A stretch of DNA of 43,833 bases. It comes from Micromonospora arida (GTDB lineage Bacteria > Actinomycetota > Actinomycetes > Mycobacteriales > Micromonosporaceae). The position numbers were made by a program, and so were the translations under genes. The notes under the pieces were generated by a model that saw only the letters and a list, made by a program, of their open reading frames with translations, did not search any database and was not told the origin of the DNA. Location of the stretch: positions 1-43,833 of the forward strand of contig NZ_QGSY01000220.1 of NCBI RefSeq assembly GCF_003857035.1, in the 5' to 3' direction. This document shows, one piece after another, positions 8,321 to 15,214 of this stretch (position 1 is its first letter; every line of letters begins with the position of its first letter).

Positions 8321-9276
8321 CTGACGCCGCGTTCTTCGTGGATTCGTGGGATCCGGCGTACGGGGCGTCCTTCGAGGCGTCCGCCGCCGGGCCGGCCGCG
8401 CCGAGCAGCGCCCAGGTCGACGCGGATGTGGAGTTGCCCGCCGTGGACTGGCGGGCGATCGGGGTACGCCCCGGGGTGCGGGCACCCGACGTGGTGTTGC
8501 TGGTCGACGGGGTTCGCCGCATCGACGCGAGCATCTGGACGGCGGAGACCGACGGCCTGTCGTTCCCCGGGTTGGCCGCCTCGTACGCGGCCGGGGTGGT
8601 CCGGTGTGACCTGGGGCGGGGTGCGGCGCAGCTGGCGGGCACCCGGGTCGGTCGGGGCCTGTTCACCGCGAGCCCGTCGGCGCAGGATGTGGTGGCGGGT
8701 GCGATCCGTTACCCGGTGCACCGGGTGGGTGGCACCGGTGAGCTGGCGAAGCTGCCGGCCGCCGTGCAGGGCCCGCTGACCGCGTTGGAGGTGGCGGTGT
8801 CCGACGCCGCCCGCGTCGACGGTGACCTGTTGGTGGTGGACGGCCCGCTGCGCAGTCGTCGGCAGCTGCCGCGCACCCTGGGCTACATCAAGACGCAGCA
8901 CAGTCAGTACCTGGATGCCCGGCTGACCGCGGTGGTGACGGGTATGGCGTCGGGTGAGCGCTCCCCGGTGTTCCGGCTCGGCACCGCCTGGGGTGGTTGG
9001 TCGTGGTATTTGCGGCTGCCGGTGGCGATCGGCGCGCCGTGGGCGGGCGTCGTTCGGGTGGAGTGCTCCGCCGACCTGCCCGTCGAGGCGGCGATCGAGC
9101 TGGCCGACCTGTCGCTGGTGACCCTGCCGCGCTTCGCTTCCACCCCGTACAAGGATCCGCGGGCCCCGCAGAACCTGATCCCGATCGCCGGCCTGGAGCG
9201 CCGGCTGCGGGCCCTGCTCGGTGATTCCCGGCTGCTGCACCGTGCGTTGACCGCCGCGGCCCGCGCCGCCCGATGA
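8317..9276 (+). CDS. NurA-like nuclease-domain protein
   Basis: The 319-residue protein has the layout of the NurA family, 5'-3' nucleases that act with HerA. Likely metal ligands are D64 in VVLLVDGVRRID, a second acidic position in LLVVDGPL (D175), and the GYIKTQHSQYL segment (K192, H195). The C-terminal block (DPRAPQNLIPIAGLERRLRA, about 280-299) matches the conserved NurA end that precedes the terminal helix. GTG 8317 overlaps the sbcC stop (GTGA), so it is co-translated with SbcC. The order herA-like, sbcD, sbcC, nurA-like is the archaeal repair cluster order. Assignment rests on motif placement plus context; overall divergence from archaeal NurA is large. Confidence 0.75.
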   Translation: MTDAAFFVDSWDPAYGASFEASAAGPAAPSSAQVDADVELPAVDWRAIGVRPGVRAPDVVLLVDGVRRIDASIWTAETDGLSFPGLAASYAAGVVRCDLGRGAAQLAGTRVGRGLFTASPSAQDVVAGAIRYPVHRVGGTGELAKLPAAVQGPLTALEVAVSDAARVDGDLLVVDGPLRSRRQLPRTLGYIKTQHSQYLDARLTAVVTGMASGERSPVFRLGTAWGGWSWYLRLPVAIGAPWAGVVRVECSADLPVEAAIELADLSLVTLPRFASTPYKDPRAPQNLIPIAGLERRLRALLGDSRLLHRALTAAARAAR

Positions 9277-9294
9277 GCGCGGACACTGGTTCCG

Positions 9295-10152
9295 ATGGGG
9301 CGTAAGCGGGCGGGTGACCGGGTGGTCGAGCAGGTGGACACCGGGCTGGCGGAGCTCGTCCCGGCTCCGGACCGGGCCGGCTCGTGGACGCTGCTGCTGG
9401 ACGGCGCGCCGCAGTCACACGTCGACCTGACCGACCCCACCCACCTCGAGTTCGAGTACGTGCGGCGGTTGGCCGCCGCCGTGGACCTGATCGCACCAGC
9501 CGGTGAGCCGCTGCGGGTGCTGCATCTGGGTGGCGGAGCGCTGACCCTGCCCCGGTACGTCTCCGCCACCCGACCCGGGTCGACCCAGCGGGTGTCCGAG
9601 GTGGACCGTGCGTTGGTGGAGCTGGTCCGTCGGGCGTTGCCGTGGCCGTCCGACGCCCGGTTGCGGGTCCGGGTGGAGGACGCCCGGGCGGTGCTGGCGT
9701 CCACCCGGGAGGCCAGCTACGACGTGGTGGTCGCCGACGTGTTCGCCGGTGCGCGTACGCCGGCCCACCTCACGTCGGTGGAGTACGCCGCCGAGGTGGC
9801 CCGGGTGCTCCGCCCCGCTGGTTGGTACCTGGCGAACCTCGCCGACGGCCCGCCGCTGCGGCACGCCCGTGGGCAGGTCGCCACTGTCCGATCGGTGCTG
9901 CCGCAGGCCTGTCTGGTCGGGGACGCGGCGGTGCTGCGTGGGCGCCGGTACGGGAATCTGGTGCTGGTCGCCGGACGGTCCACACCACCGGTGCCGGAGC
10001 TGACCAGACGCGCTGCCGGCGACTGGTTCCCCGGCCGGGTGGTGGCCGGCGACGAGCTGGACCGCTTCGTCGGTGGCGCGCAGGTCGTGCGGGACGCCGA
10101 CGCGACCGGCTCCGATCCACCACCGCCAGGGCTGTTCTCGGTACGGCGCTGA
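9295..10152 (+). CDS. Spermidine-synthase-like SAM-dependent enzyme
   Basis: The 285-residue protein has the class I methyltransferase fold of the polyamine synthase family: LRVLHLGGGALTLPRYVS is the SAM/dcSAM loop, SEVDRALVELVR supplies the acidic cofactor ligand, VEDARAVLAS the adenine-binding Asp, and YDVVVADVFAGA the post-strand-4 motif. True spermidine synthases have a DxxDP-type catalytic pair at this last position; here it reads ADVFAGA, so aminopropyl transfer is doubtful. It probably belongs to the actinobacterial spermidine-synthase-like group of unknown substrate. ATG 9295 lies 18 bp after the nurA-like stop, so it may be read from the repair operon, though no functional link is known. 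Confidence 0.75.
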   Translation: MGRKRAGDRVVEQVDTGLAELVPAPDRAGSWTLLLDGAPQSHVDLTDPTHLEFEYVRRLAAAVDLIAPAGEPLRVLHLGGGALTLPRYVSATRPGSTQRVSEVDRALVELVRRALPWPSDARLRVRVEDARAVLASTREASYDVVVADVFAGARTPAHLTSVEYAAEVARVLRPAGWYLANLADGPPLRHARGQVATVRSVLPQACLVGDAAVLRGRRYGNLVLVAGRSTPPVPELTRRAAGDWFPGRVVAGDELDRFVGGAQVVRDADATGSDPPPPGLFSVRR

Positions 10153-10229
10153 CCGTCCACTCGACAGCGGCGGGGAAGTTTTTTCGTCGTTTGTTGATCC
10201 GCCGGGGCGGGCGTTGCGTACCACCGGGC

Positions 10230-10246
10230 GGCCCACCTCGTGGGCC
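10230..10246 (+). terminator. Possible factor-independent hairpin without U-tract
   Basis: A perfect 7-bp stem (GGCCCAC / GTGGGCC) with a 3-nt loop lies 78 bp after the spermidine-synthase-like gene. There is no T-run after it, which is common in actinobacteria. It could end the repair operon. Confidence 0.35.
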
Positions 10247-10352
10247 GGCGTTGGTCACGGACATCCCGGAGGTCTGCATGCACGCGGTGGCGGCCGGTTG
10301 GCATGGCGACGCGGTACGCGCTGACTGGTTGTCGGCGCGACCCTCGTCACGG

Positions 10353-10380
10353 TCAACCTCGTCTGCCCGAGGGGTCGACG
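10353..10380 (+). promoter_or_regulatory. Putative ECF promoter for the sigma/anti-sigma operon
   Basis: The sequence TCAACCTCGTCTGCCCG (10353-10369) matches TCAACCTTGACAGCCCG at 11893-11909 upstream of the lipoprotein gene in 14 of 17 positions. The AACC core looks like an ECF -35; the -10 (around 10374-10380) is less clearly shared. It supports GTG 10410, rather than the earlier ATG 10278, as the sigma start, since the earlier ATG would lie upstream of the promoter. Confidence 0.45.
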
Positions 10381-10409
10381 CGCGGGCGACGCCTCGCCAG
10401 AATGGTCCG

Positions 10410-10970
10410 GTGACGCCGCGACCGGCGCCCGGGCGCCATCAGGCGACGACAACCGAGGCCAGCCACTCCGACCAGTTGATCCGTCAGCTCTATGCCGAAC
10501 ACGCCGGCCCGTTGCTGATGTTCGTCATGCGTCTCACCGGGGGGGACCGGCAGCGCGCGGAGGACATCGTCCAGGAGACGCTGCTGCGGGCCTGGCGCAA
10601 CGCGCACCGCCTGGGCACCCAGGGCCAGGGTTCGCTGCGGCCGTGGTTGGTCACGGTGGCCCGCCGCATAGCCATCGACGAGCACCGCAGCCAGGAGGCC
10701 CGGCCGCCGGAGACGTACGACCGGGACCTCACCGCGTTCACCGAGGCGGACAGCACCGACCGGGTGCTACGCACCATGACGGTGGCGGACGCGCTGCGTA
10801 CGCTCAGTCAGTCGCACCGGGAGATCCTGATCTCGACGTACTTCCGGGGGCGGACGGTGCCGGAGGCCGCCGAGGAGTTGGGCCTGCCGCTCGGCACCGC
10901 CAAGTCGAGGGTCTACTACGCGCTGCGCGCGCTGCGCACGGCTCTGCAGGAGCGGGGGGTGACAGAATGA
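10410..10970 (+). CDS. ECF RNA polymerase sigma factor with adjacent zinc anti-sigma
   Basis: The 186-residue ECF sigma factor has region 2 as LIRQLYAEHAGPLLMFVMRL through DRQRAEDIVQETLLRAWRN, a region-2.4 stretch SLRPWLVTVARRIAIDEHRS, and region 4 as LSQSHREILISTYFRGRTVP with the HTH VPEAAEELGLPLGTAKSRV. It resembles the SigL/SigK group whose activity is held by a membrane anti-sigma factor. The frame is open far upstream, and ATG 10278 has a good GGAGG in front, but the putative promoter at 10353-10380 and the usual length favour GTG 10410. Its TGA overlaps the anti-sigma ATG as ATGA. Confidence 0.9.
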   Translation: MTPRPAPGRHQATTTEASHSDQLIRQLYAEHAGPLLMFVMRLTGGDRQRAEDIVQETLLRAWRNAHRLGTQGQGSLRPWLVTVARRIAIDEHRSQEARPPETYDRDLTAFTEADSTDRVLRTMTVADALRTLSQSHREILISTYFRGRTVPEAAEELGLPLGTAKSRVYYALRALRTALQERGVTE

Positions 10971-11749
10971 GCCGGCCGGACCACATGGACGTCGCGGCGT
11001 ACGCGCTCGGTGTGCTCGACGAGCAGGACACTGAGCGGTTCGAGGAGCATCTCGCCACCTGCTGGGCGTGCGCGGCCGAGTTGGAGACGATGGTGCCGGT
11101 CGTCGGGCTGCTCTCCGACATCGACGGCGAGACGATGATGGCGCTGGAGCAGACGGCGACCGACCCGGCACTGCTGGACCGGACACTCGGCGCGGTCCGG
11201 GCCGACCGGCGGCGTACCCGGTTTCGTCACATGCTCGCGACGGCCGCCGCGGTGGTGGTCTTCGGCGGTTTGACCGGGTACGGCTTCGTCAGCGTGACCG
11301 GCAGCGAGCAACCGCCGGGAGTGCTCGCCGGGTCGACCCCGAGCGCGCCCAACGACCCGCCGACGAGCGTGCCGACGGCCGCGCCGAGCGGCCCGGGTGT
11401 GGGCGGCACCGAGGTGGAGGGCGACCAGGTCGAGGCGACCGACCCGACCACCGGTGTGCAGACCACCATGTTCCTGGTGACCAAGGACTACGGCACCCGG
11501 ATCAATTTCAGCCTGCGGAAGCTGCCCGGCCCACGCGTCTGCCGACTGGTGGTGGTACGCAAGAACGCCACCACCGAGGTCATCTCGACCTGGTCGGTCC
11601 CGGAGGGCGGCTATGGCACCAACAACCGGCCGCAGGGTCTCGAACTGAGCGCCTCGACGTCGGCTCTGCCGAAGGACATCAAGCAGCTCCAGGTGCAGTC
11701 GGTGGATGCCAACGGCGTGGCGAGTCCGCTGGTCACCGTACCCATGTAA
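10967..11749 (+). CDS. Zinc-type membrane anti-sigma factor (RslA/RskA-like)
   Basis: The 260-residue protein begins with a cytoplasmic zinc anti-sigma domain containing H28-x3-C32-x2-C35 (EEHLATCWAC), a possible thiol redox switch that clamps the sigma factor. One membrane segment lies at about 89-110 (MLATAAAVVVFGGLTGYGFV), followed by a Pro/Ser/Thr-rich linker and an extracytoplasmic domain (about 150-260) like the RskA C-terminal domain. It overlaps the sigma gene by 4 bp. Release of the sigma factor by regulated proteolysis or thiol oxidation is known for relatives and inferred here. A strong terminator follows directly. Confidence 0.88.
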   Translation: MSRPDHMDVAAYALGVLDEQDTERFEEHLATCWACAAELETMVPVVGLLSDIDGETMMALEQTATDPALLDRTLGAVRADRRRTRFRHMLATAAAVVVFGGLTGYGFVSVTGSEQPPGVLAGSTPSAPNDPPTSVPTAAPSGPGVGGTEVEGDQVEATDPTTGVQTTMFLVTKDYGTRINFSLRKLPGPRVCRLVVVRKNATTEVISTWSVPEGGYGTNNRPQGLELSASTSALPKDIKQLQVQSVDANGVASPLVTVPM

Positions 11750-11762
11750 GCGCGCCTACCGC

Positions 11763-11799
11763 ATCGGCGCCGGTCATTGTCACAATGACCGGCGCCGAT
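11763..11799 (+). terminator. Strong hairpin terminator after the anti-sigma gene
   Basis: A perfect 17-bp inverted repeat (left arm 11763-11779, right arm 11783-11799) with a 3-nt loop lies 13 bp after the anti-sigma stop. It lacks a long T-run, as is usual in this GC range. Confidence 0.85.
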
Positions 11800-11892
11800 C
11801 TGTCGTCACACAAAGGGTCCCTCGCGGGGGCGTACGCACGGCGGCCGAAAACGGTTCAATCGGTTTACGTGAAATTGACCACTGTTACTACT

Positions 11893-11926
11893 TCAACCTT
11901 GACAGCCCGCCCGCCGTACCTATGGG
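11893..11926 (+). promoter_or_regulatory. Putative ECF-dependent promoter for the lipoprotein gene
   Basis: TCAACCTTGACAGCCCG (11893-11909) repeats the element upstream of the sigma gene with 14/17 identity and is followed at 11916-11926 by GTACCTATGGG. A start site near 11928-11932 would leave a short leader to the AGGAGG at 11943-11948. A TTGACA embedded at 11899-11904 with TATGGG at 11921 gives a competing housekeeping reading. Confidence 0.45.
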
Positions 11927-11952
11927 TGAACTGTCAAGAATGAGGAGGGCAC

Positions 11953-12600
11953 GTGGCACAGATGAAGCGGACCGTCATCGTCGCGAGCGCGATGGTCGCA
12001 CTAACGGCCTGCGCTCCCGCAGGTTACGACGGGGCGAACTCGAGCGCGGCCGAGCCGGTCGCCGTCGCCGCGGCCGAGCCCACCGCGACGGTTGAACCTG
12101 AGGCCTCGGCTTCCCCGGAGGCGCCCGCCGCCGACGCCCCGCCCGCGGACGTCGACCTGACCGAGAAGTTGGTCGGCAAGAGTGTCGCCCGGATGGGCAA
12201 GGTCGTGACCGACCAGGACGGCTGGATCCTGTACCGCTTCGACAAGGACACCGCCGACCCGCCGTCGTCGAACTGTGTCGACAAGTGCGCCGAGGTGTGG
12301 CCTCCGGCACTGACCGACGGCAACCCGGAGCTCACCGGCGTCTCGGACGACAAGGTCGGCAGCGTGACCCGGCAGGACGGCACCCGTCAGCTCACCGTCG
12401 GCGGCTGGCCGGTCTACCGCTACATCGGTGACAAGAAGCCCGGCCAGTGGAAGGGCCAGGCTGTCGGTGGCACCTGGTTCGTGGTCCAGCCGGACGGCAA
12501 GAAGAACCTGAGCTGCCTGCCCAAGGGCACGCCGAAGGCGGTCGCACCGCCGGCGGACAGCGGCTCGAACGACGCCGGCGGCTCGGGCTACTCGTACTGA
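11953..12600 (+). CDS. Secreted lipoprotein with Lipoprotein_15-type repeats
   Basis: The 215-residue protein has a lipoprotein signal peptide (MAQMKRTVIVASAMVALTAC, lipobox LTAC with C20), an Ala/Glu/Pro-rich linker, then two copies of the secreted repeat of unknown function (PF03640-type). These are seen around DQDGWILYRFDKDT followed by CVDKCAEVWPP, and GGWPVYRYIGDKKPGQWKG followed by GTWFVVQPDGK. The two Cys (CVDKC) may form a disulfide or a redox site. AGGAGG (11943-11948) precedes GTG 11953; ATG 11962 is the alternative start. It probably belongs to the regulon of the ECF sigma factor upstream, because the two share a promoter-like sequence. It is surface-exposed and membrane-anchored; its molecular role is unknown. 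Confidence 0.85.
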   Translation: MAQMKRTVIVASAMVALTACAPAGYDGANSSAAEPVAVAAAEPTATVEPEASASPEAPAADAPPADVDLTEKLVGKSVARMGKVVTDQDGWILYRFDKDTADPPSSNCVDKCAEVWPPALTDGNPELTGVSDDKVGSVTRQDGTRQLTVGGWPVYRYIGDKKPGQWKGQAVGGTWFVVQPDGKKNLSCLPKGTPKAVAPPADSGSNDAGGSGYSY

Positions 12601-12620
12601 GCCTGGTCGCCCACGAGGGC

Positions 12621-12663
12621 ACGGTGGTCGGTCGTCGCCGGGGAGGGCGCGACCGGCCACCGT
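12621..12663 (+). terminator. Hairpin terminator after the lipoprotein gene
   Basis: Arms 12621-12634 and 12650-12663 form a 14-bp stem (one G-U pair) with a 15-nt loop, 20 bp after the lipoprotein stop. Confidence 0.75.
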
Positions 12664-12802
12664 CGTGCTGAGGGACCTTCGGGGATCAGCGGTCCCAACG
12701 GCGGCGCCGACATTCGGCAACAGGAGGGCACCGCCCACCGCCCTCGTTCCGGTACTCTTCCGGCCGCCGCGGCTGCGCGGCGACCCACGGAGGGAACCAA
12801 TC

Positions 12803-14869
12803 TTGACCACACTCATCGCCCTCTTCGTGGCCGTCGTGCCCGGGGCGCTGCTCGGCTTCGCCCTTCCGCCGGGGCGGTACCGCTGGGTTGCCTGGGCGGC
12901 CGCCCCCGCCCTGACCCTCGGCCTGATCGCGCTGGCGATGGCCTGGCTGCCCGCGCTCGGGCTGCCCGACAGCGCCTCGGCGGTGCTCGTCGCGGAGCTG
13001 CTCGTGGCCGGCGCCGCGGTCGCGCTCTCCCGGCTGCTCTCCCGACGCAAGGCCGCTGACCGGCAGCCAACCGCCGAGCGCGACGCCGACGACACCAACG
13101 GCGACAACCGCCGCTCATTGGTGTCGCGCTTCCGGATCCGGCCGGTCCGGCCGGTCCTGCCGCGCCGCGCCGACCTGATCGCCGTCGCCGTGCCGTCGGT
13201 GGTGAGCCTGGCGTACGGCTGGGCGATGGTGGGGAGACTCGTCGCCACTCCCGGCTGGGACGCGATGAACCACGGGTACATGGCGAGGCGCATTCTGGAC
13301 ACGAACAGCGTCGACATTCCCTCGGTGTGCAGTTCGGGTTCGACCGACACGGTCACCTCCTGCGAGTTCTATCCGCTGGCGGAGAACGTCGCCTGGGCGC
13401 AGGCGACCCACCTGTCCGGCGGGTTGCTGAGCACGACGATGACCGCGTGGGCGATCGTCATCGGGCCGCTCGCCCTGGTGGCCGGCATCTACGCCGCCGT
13501 CCGGATCCTCCGCGGGGGACCGGTGATCGCGGCCGCCGCCGCCACCGCTCCGGCCTTCCTCGGCCCGATGTGGACCTCACTGATCACCGGTCGGGTCAAC
13601 GAGCAGACCGCTCCCTGTCTGGCCGGTGGCGTCGCCCTGCTGCTCGCACTCTCCCTGCGCGGCCCACATCCGGTACGGCTCGGCCTGCTGGCCGGCCTCG
13701 GGGGCGCCGGCATCGTGATGATGCACTCGTACGACGTCCTCTTCGTCGGCGTGCTCGCGCTCGGTTTCCTCCTGGTGGTGCCGGGAGCCCTGACCTGGCG
13801 CCGCAGCGGGGCGGGCATCGGCGCGGCGGCCGTCGCGGGCCTCGTCCCGATCCTGCCCCTGATCGGCGTCATCCTGGGCGCCGGCGGTGAGCGGATCACC
13901 GAGCCGCCCGAACTGCTCGGCCAGTGGGGCAAGGCGATCGAATACTGGGTCACCGATCCGCAACGCTACGTGCTGTGGGGCTTCCCGGGGCCGGGCAACA
14001 ACACCCAGCTCGACGGGCTGGCCGTTCAGGTCGGCGTCTGGATCGTCATCGCCTGCCTGCTCGCGTCTCCCCTGTCGCTGGTGCTGCCGCAGGTGCGCTG
14101 GGCCCGCCCGTGGCTGCTGGCCGGCGTCCTGTTCACGCTCCTGGGGATCTGGACCGTCGCGTCGGGCTCGTCGGCCGCACAGGCCCTGGCCGGCCTCTGG
14201 TACGGCGACGCCGAACGACCCCGTTCGATGATCTTCCCGGTGTACGGGGTGCTCACAGTGGCGGGCGCGACCGTCATCGGGTTGGGAGTCCAGTGGCTGC
14301 TCGTGCGGTTCGTCGCCCGTGCCGGGACGCTGCGCGGATCCGCTGTCCCCGCAGCGGTCGCGGCCTCGGTCGTGGTGGCGAGTCTGGCGTCGCTCGCCCT
14401 GGTGCCCGACACGTGGCGCCCGCTGCGGAAGACGATGGTGCAGCGGGCGCCGGTCGGGCAGGAGTACACCCGGACTTTCGAGTGGCTGGCCGAGCACACG
14501 CCGCCGGGCAAGGTGGTCGCGTACGACCGGCACCGGCAGTTCATGTCCTGGGCCCACGCCGACTACGGCGTCCCGACGCTGTTCGGGATCCCGCCGCTGG
14601 AGAAGGTGGGCCGGGACAACTACACGGACCGGTGGCGGGCGTTCACCTGGTTGGTCAACCAGAAGGGGCCGAAGAACCAGGGCTGCACGGTACGCCGGTT
14701 CGGTATCGAGTACGTGGTGGTGGGCGGCCGCGACTACAAGGGCTGGCAGGCGAACTACAAGCAGAAGCGGCTCGACGACAGCAAACGGGTGACCCTGGTC
14801 CACCGGGAGGGCCACGTGCGGATCTACCAGGTCACCGATGCGGGGCGGGCCTGTTCGTCCGCGCAGTGA
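12803..14869 (+). CDS. Large polytopic membrane protein (DUF6541-like, GT-C type layout)
   Basis: The protein has 688 residues with about a dozen hydrophobic segments: a pair at the N-terminus (LIALFVAVVPGALLGFAL), a charged cytoplasmic loop near 75-115, then a long membrane-spanning core to about residue 535 and a soluble C-terminal domain of about 150 residues. The first external loop (GWDAMNHGYMARRILDTNSV) contains an Asp in the place typical for lipid-linked sugar glycosyltransferases of the GT-C fold. It is similar to actinobacterial DUF6541 proteins; the enzyme activity is not known. TTG 12803 is chosen because GGAGGG at 12789-12794 has proper spacing and the first membrane segment starts immediately. 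It precedes the Stealth genes, which supports a role in envelope polymer assembly. Confidence 0.7.
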   Translation: MTTLIALFVAVVPGALLGFALPPGRYRWVAWAAAPALTLGLIALAMAWLPALGLPDSASAVLVAELLVAGAAVALSRLLSRRKAADRQPTAERDADDTNGDNRRSLVSRFRIRPVRPVLPRRADLIAVAVPSVVSLAYGWAMVGRLVATPGWDAMNHGYMARRILDTNSVDIPSVCSSGSTDTVTSCEFYPLAENVAWAQATHLSGGLLSTTMTAWAIVIGPLALVAGIYAAVRILRGGPVIAAAAATAPAFLGPMWTSLITGRVNEQTAPCLAGGVALLLALSLRGPHPVRLGLLAGLGGAGIVMMHSYDVLFVGVLALGFLLVVPGALTWRRSGAGIGAAAVAGLVPILPLIGVILGAGGERITEPPELLGQWGKAIEYWVTDPQRYVLWGFPGPGNNTQLDGLAVQVGVWIVIACLLASPLSLVLPQVRWARPWLLAGVLFTLLGIWTVASGSSAAQALAGLWYGDAERPRSMIFPVYGVLTVAGATVIGLGVQWLLVRFVARAGTLRGSAVPAAVAASVVVASLASLALVPDTWRPLRKTMVQRAPVGQEYTRTFEWLAEHTPPGKVVAYDRHRQFMSWAHADYGVPTLFGIPPLEKVGRDNYTDRWRAFTWLVNQKGPKNQGCTVRRFGIEYVVVGGRDYKGWQANYKQKRLDDSKRVTLVHREGHVRIYQVTDAGRACSSAQ

Positions 14870-15214
14870 CATTTCGCCGTCGGCACCGACGGTACGTCGT
14901 GAATGGTAAATGCACTATTTGTCGCATGTAATCCGAACGGACAGTTACCCCGAGGTGAGGAGAGGGTGTTCCGGTGGAGATCGCACTGATACCTTTCCGC
15001 TGCGCGACCGGCGAGGTGAGGCGGCCGCCCATGCGGCATGCCCGCACAGGCGATGGGACGACGCCGACCGCTCGCCGGTCGACGACAGGAAACGGGGGCA
15101 AGGCGTGGAACGCAGGGTGATCGTTGCCCTTCCGCGGTCGGAACGGAGTGGCCCGGCCCGCCCGCGCCGCCGGATCGCGAGGGACGCGCGTACGCGTCGG
15201 AACGGCGGTCGAGC
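14870..15214 (+). other. 345-bp intergenic region upstream of the first Stealth gene
   Basis: It holds a small hairpin (CCGTCG 14877-14882 / CGACGG 14887-14892) that may terminate the membrane-protein gene, then an AT-richer island (14899-14932) unlike the surroundings, containing TGCACTATTT (14911-14920), a -10-like TGTAAT (14927-14932) and ATCCGAACGGACAG (14931-14944). Both the 10-mer and the 14-mer recur upstream of the third Stealth gene. The remaining 270 bp up to ATG 15215 is GC-rich with no recognised gene, suggesting a long 5' leader or an unidentified start further upstream. Confidence 0.5.
14911..14944 (+). promoter_or_regulatory. Shared element upstream of Stealth operon 1
   Basis: TGCACTATTT, 10 intervening nt, then ATCCGAACGGACAG. 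The 14-mer is found in the same orientation relative to the gene at 23114-23101 upstream of the Stealth gene at 22805. Its core CCGAACGG is a near-palindrome, as for a dimeric regulator. The binding protein is unknown. Confidence 0.4.

Noticed and set aside
5768..8485. A 905-codon open frame on the minus strand across sbcC
   Set aside because: It is antisense to a complete SbcC with all motifs; low-complexity Arg/Gly/His/Pro composition is typical of an antisense shadow in high-GC DNA.
7186..9240. A 684-codon minus-strand frame spanning sbcC and the nurA-like gene
   Set aside because: Crosses the boundary of two well-supported plus-strand genes and has biased Ser/Ala/Arg composition only.
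10278..10410. ATG 10278 as start of the ECF sigma factor, with a good GGAGG
   Set aside because: It would place the likely promoter (10353-10380) inside the gene and add 44 residues not matching the family; GTG 10410 fits better, though not proven.
11899..11926. TTGACA-N16-TATGGG as a housekeeping promoter for the lipoprotein
   Set aside because: Not excluded, but the surrounding 17 bp match the sequence before the ECF sigma gene, so an ECF promoter is the better single explanation.
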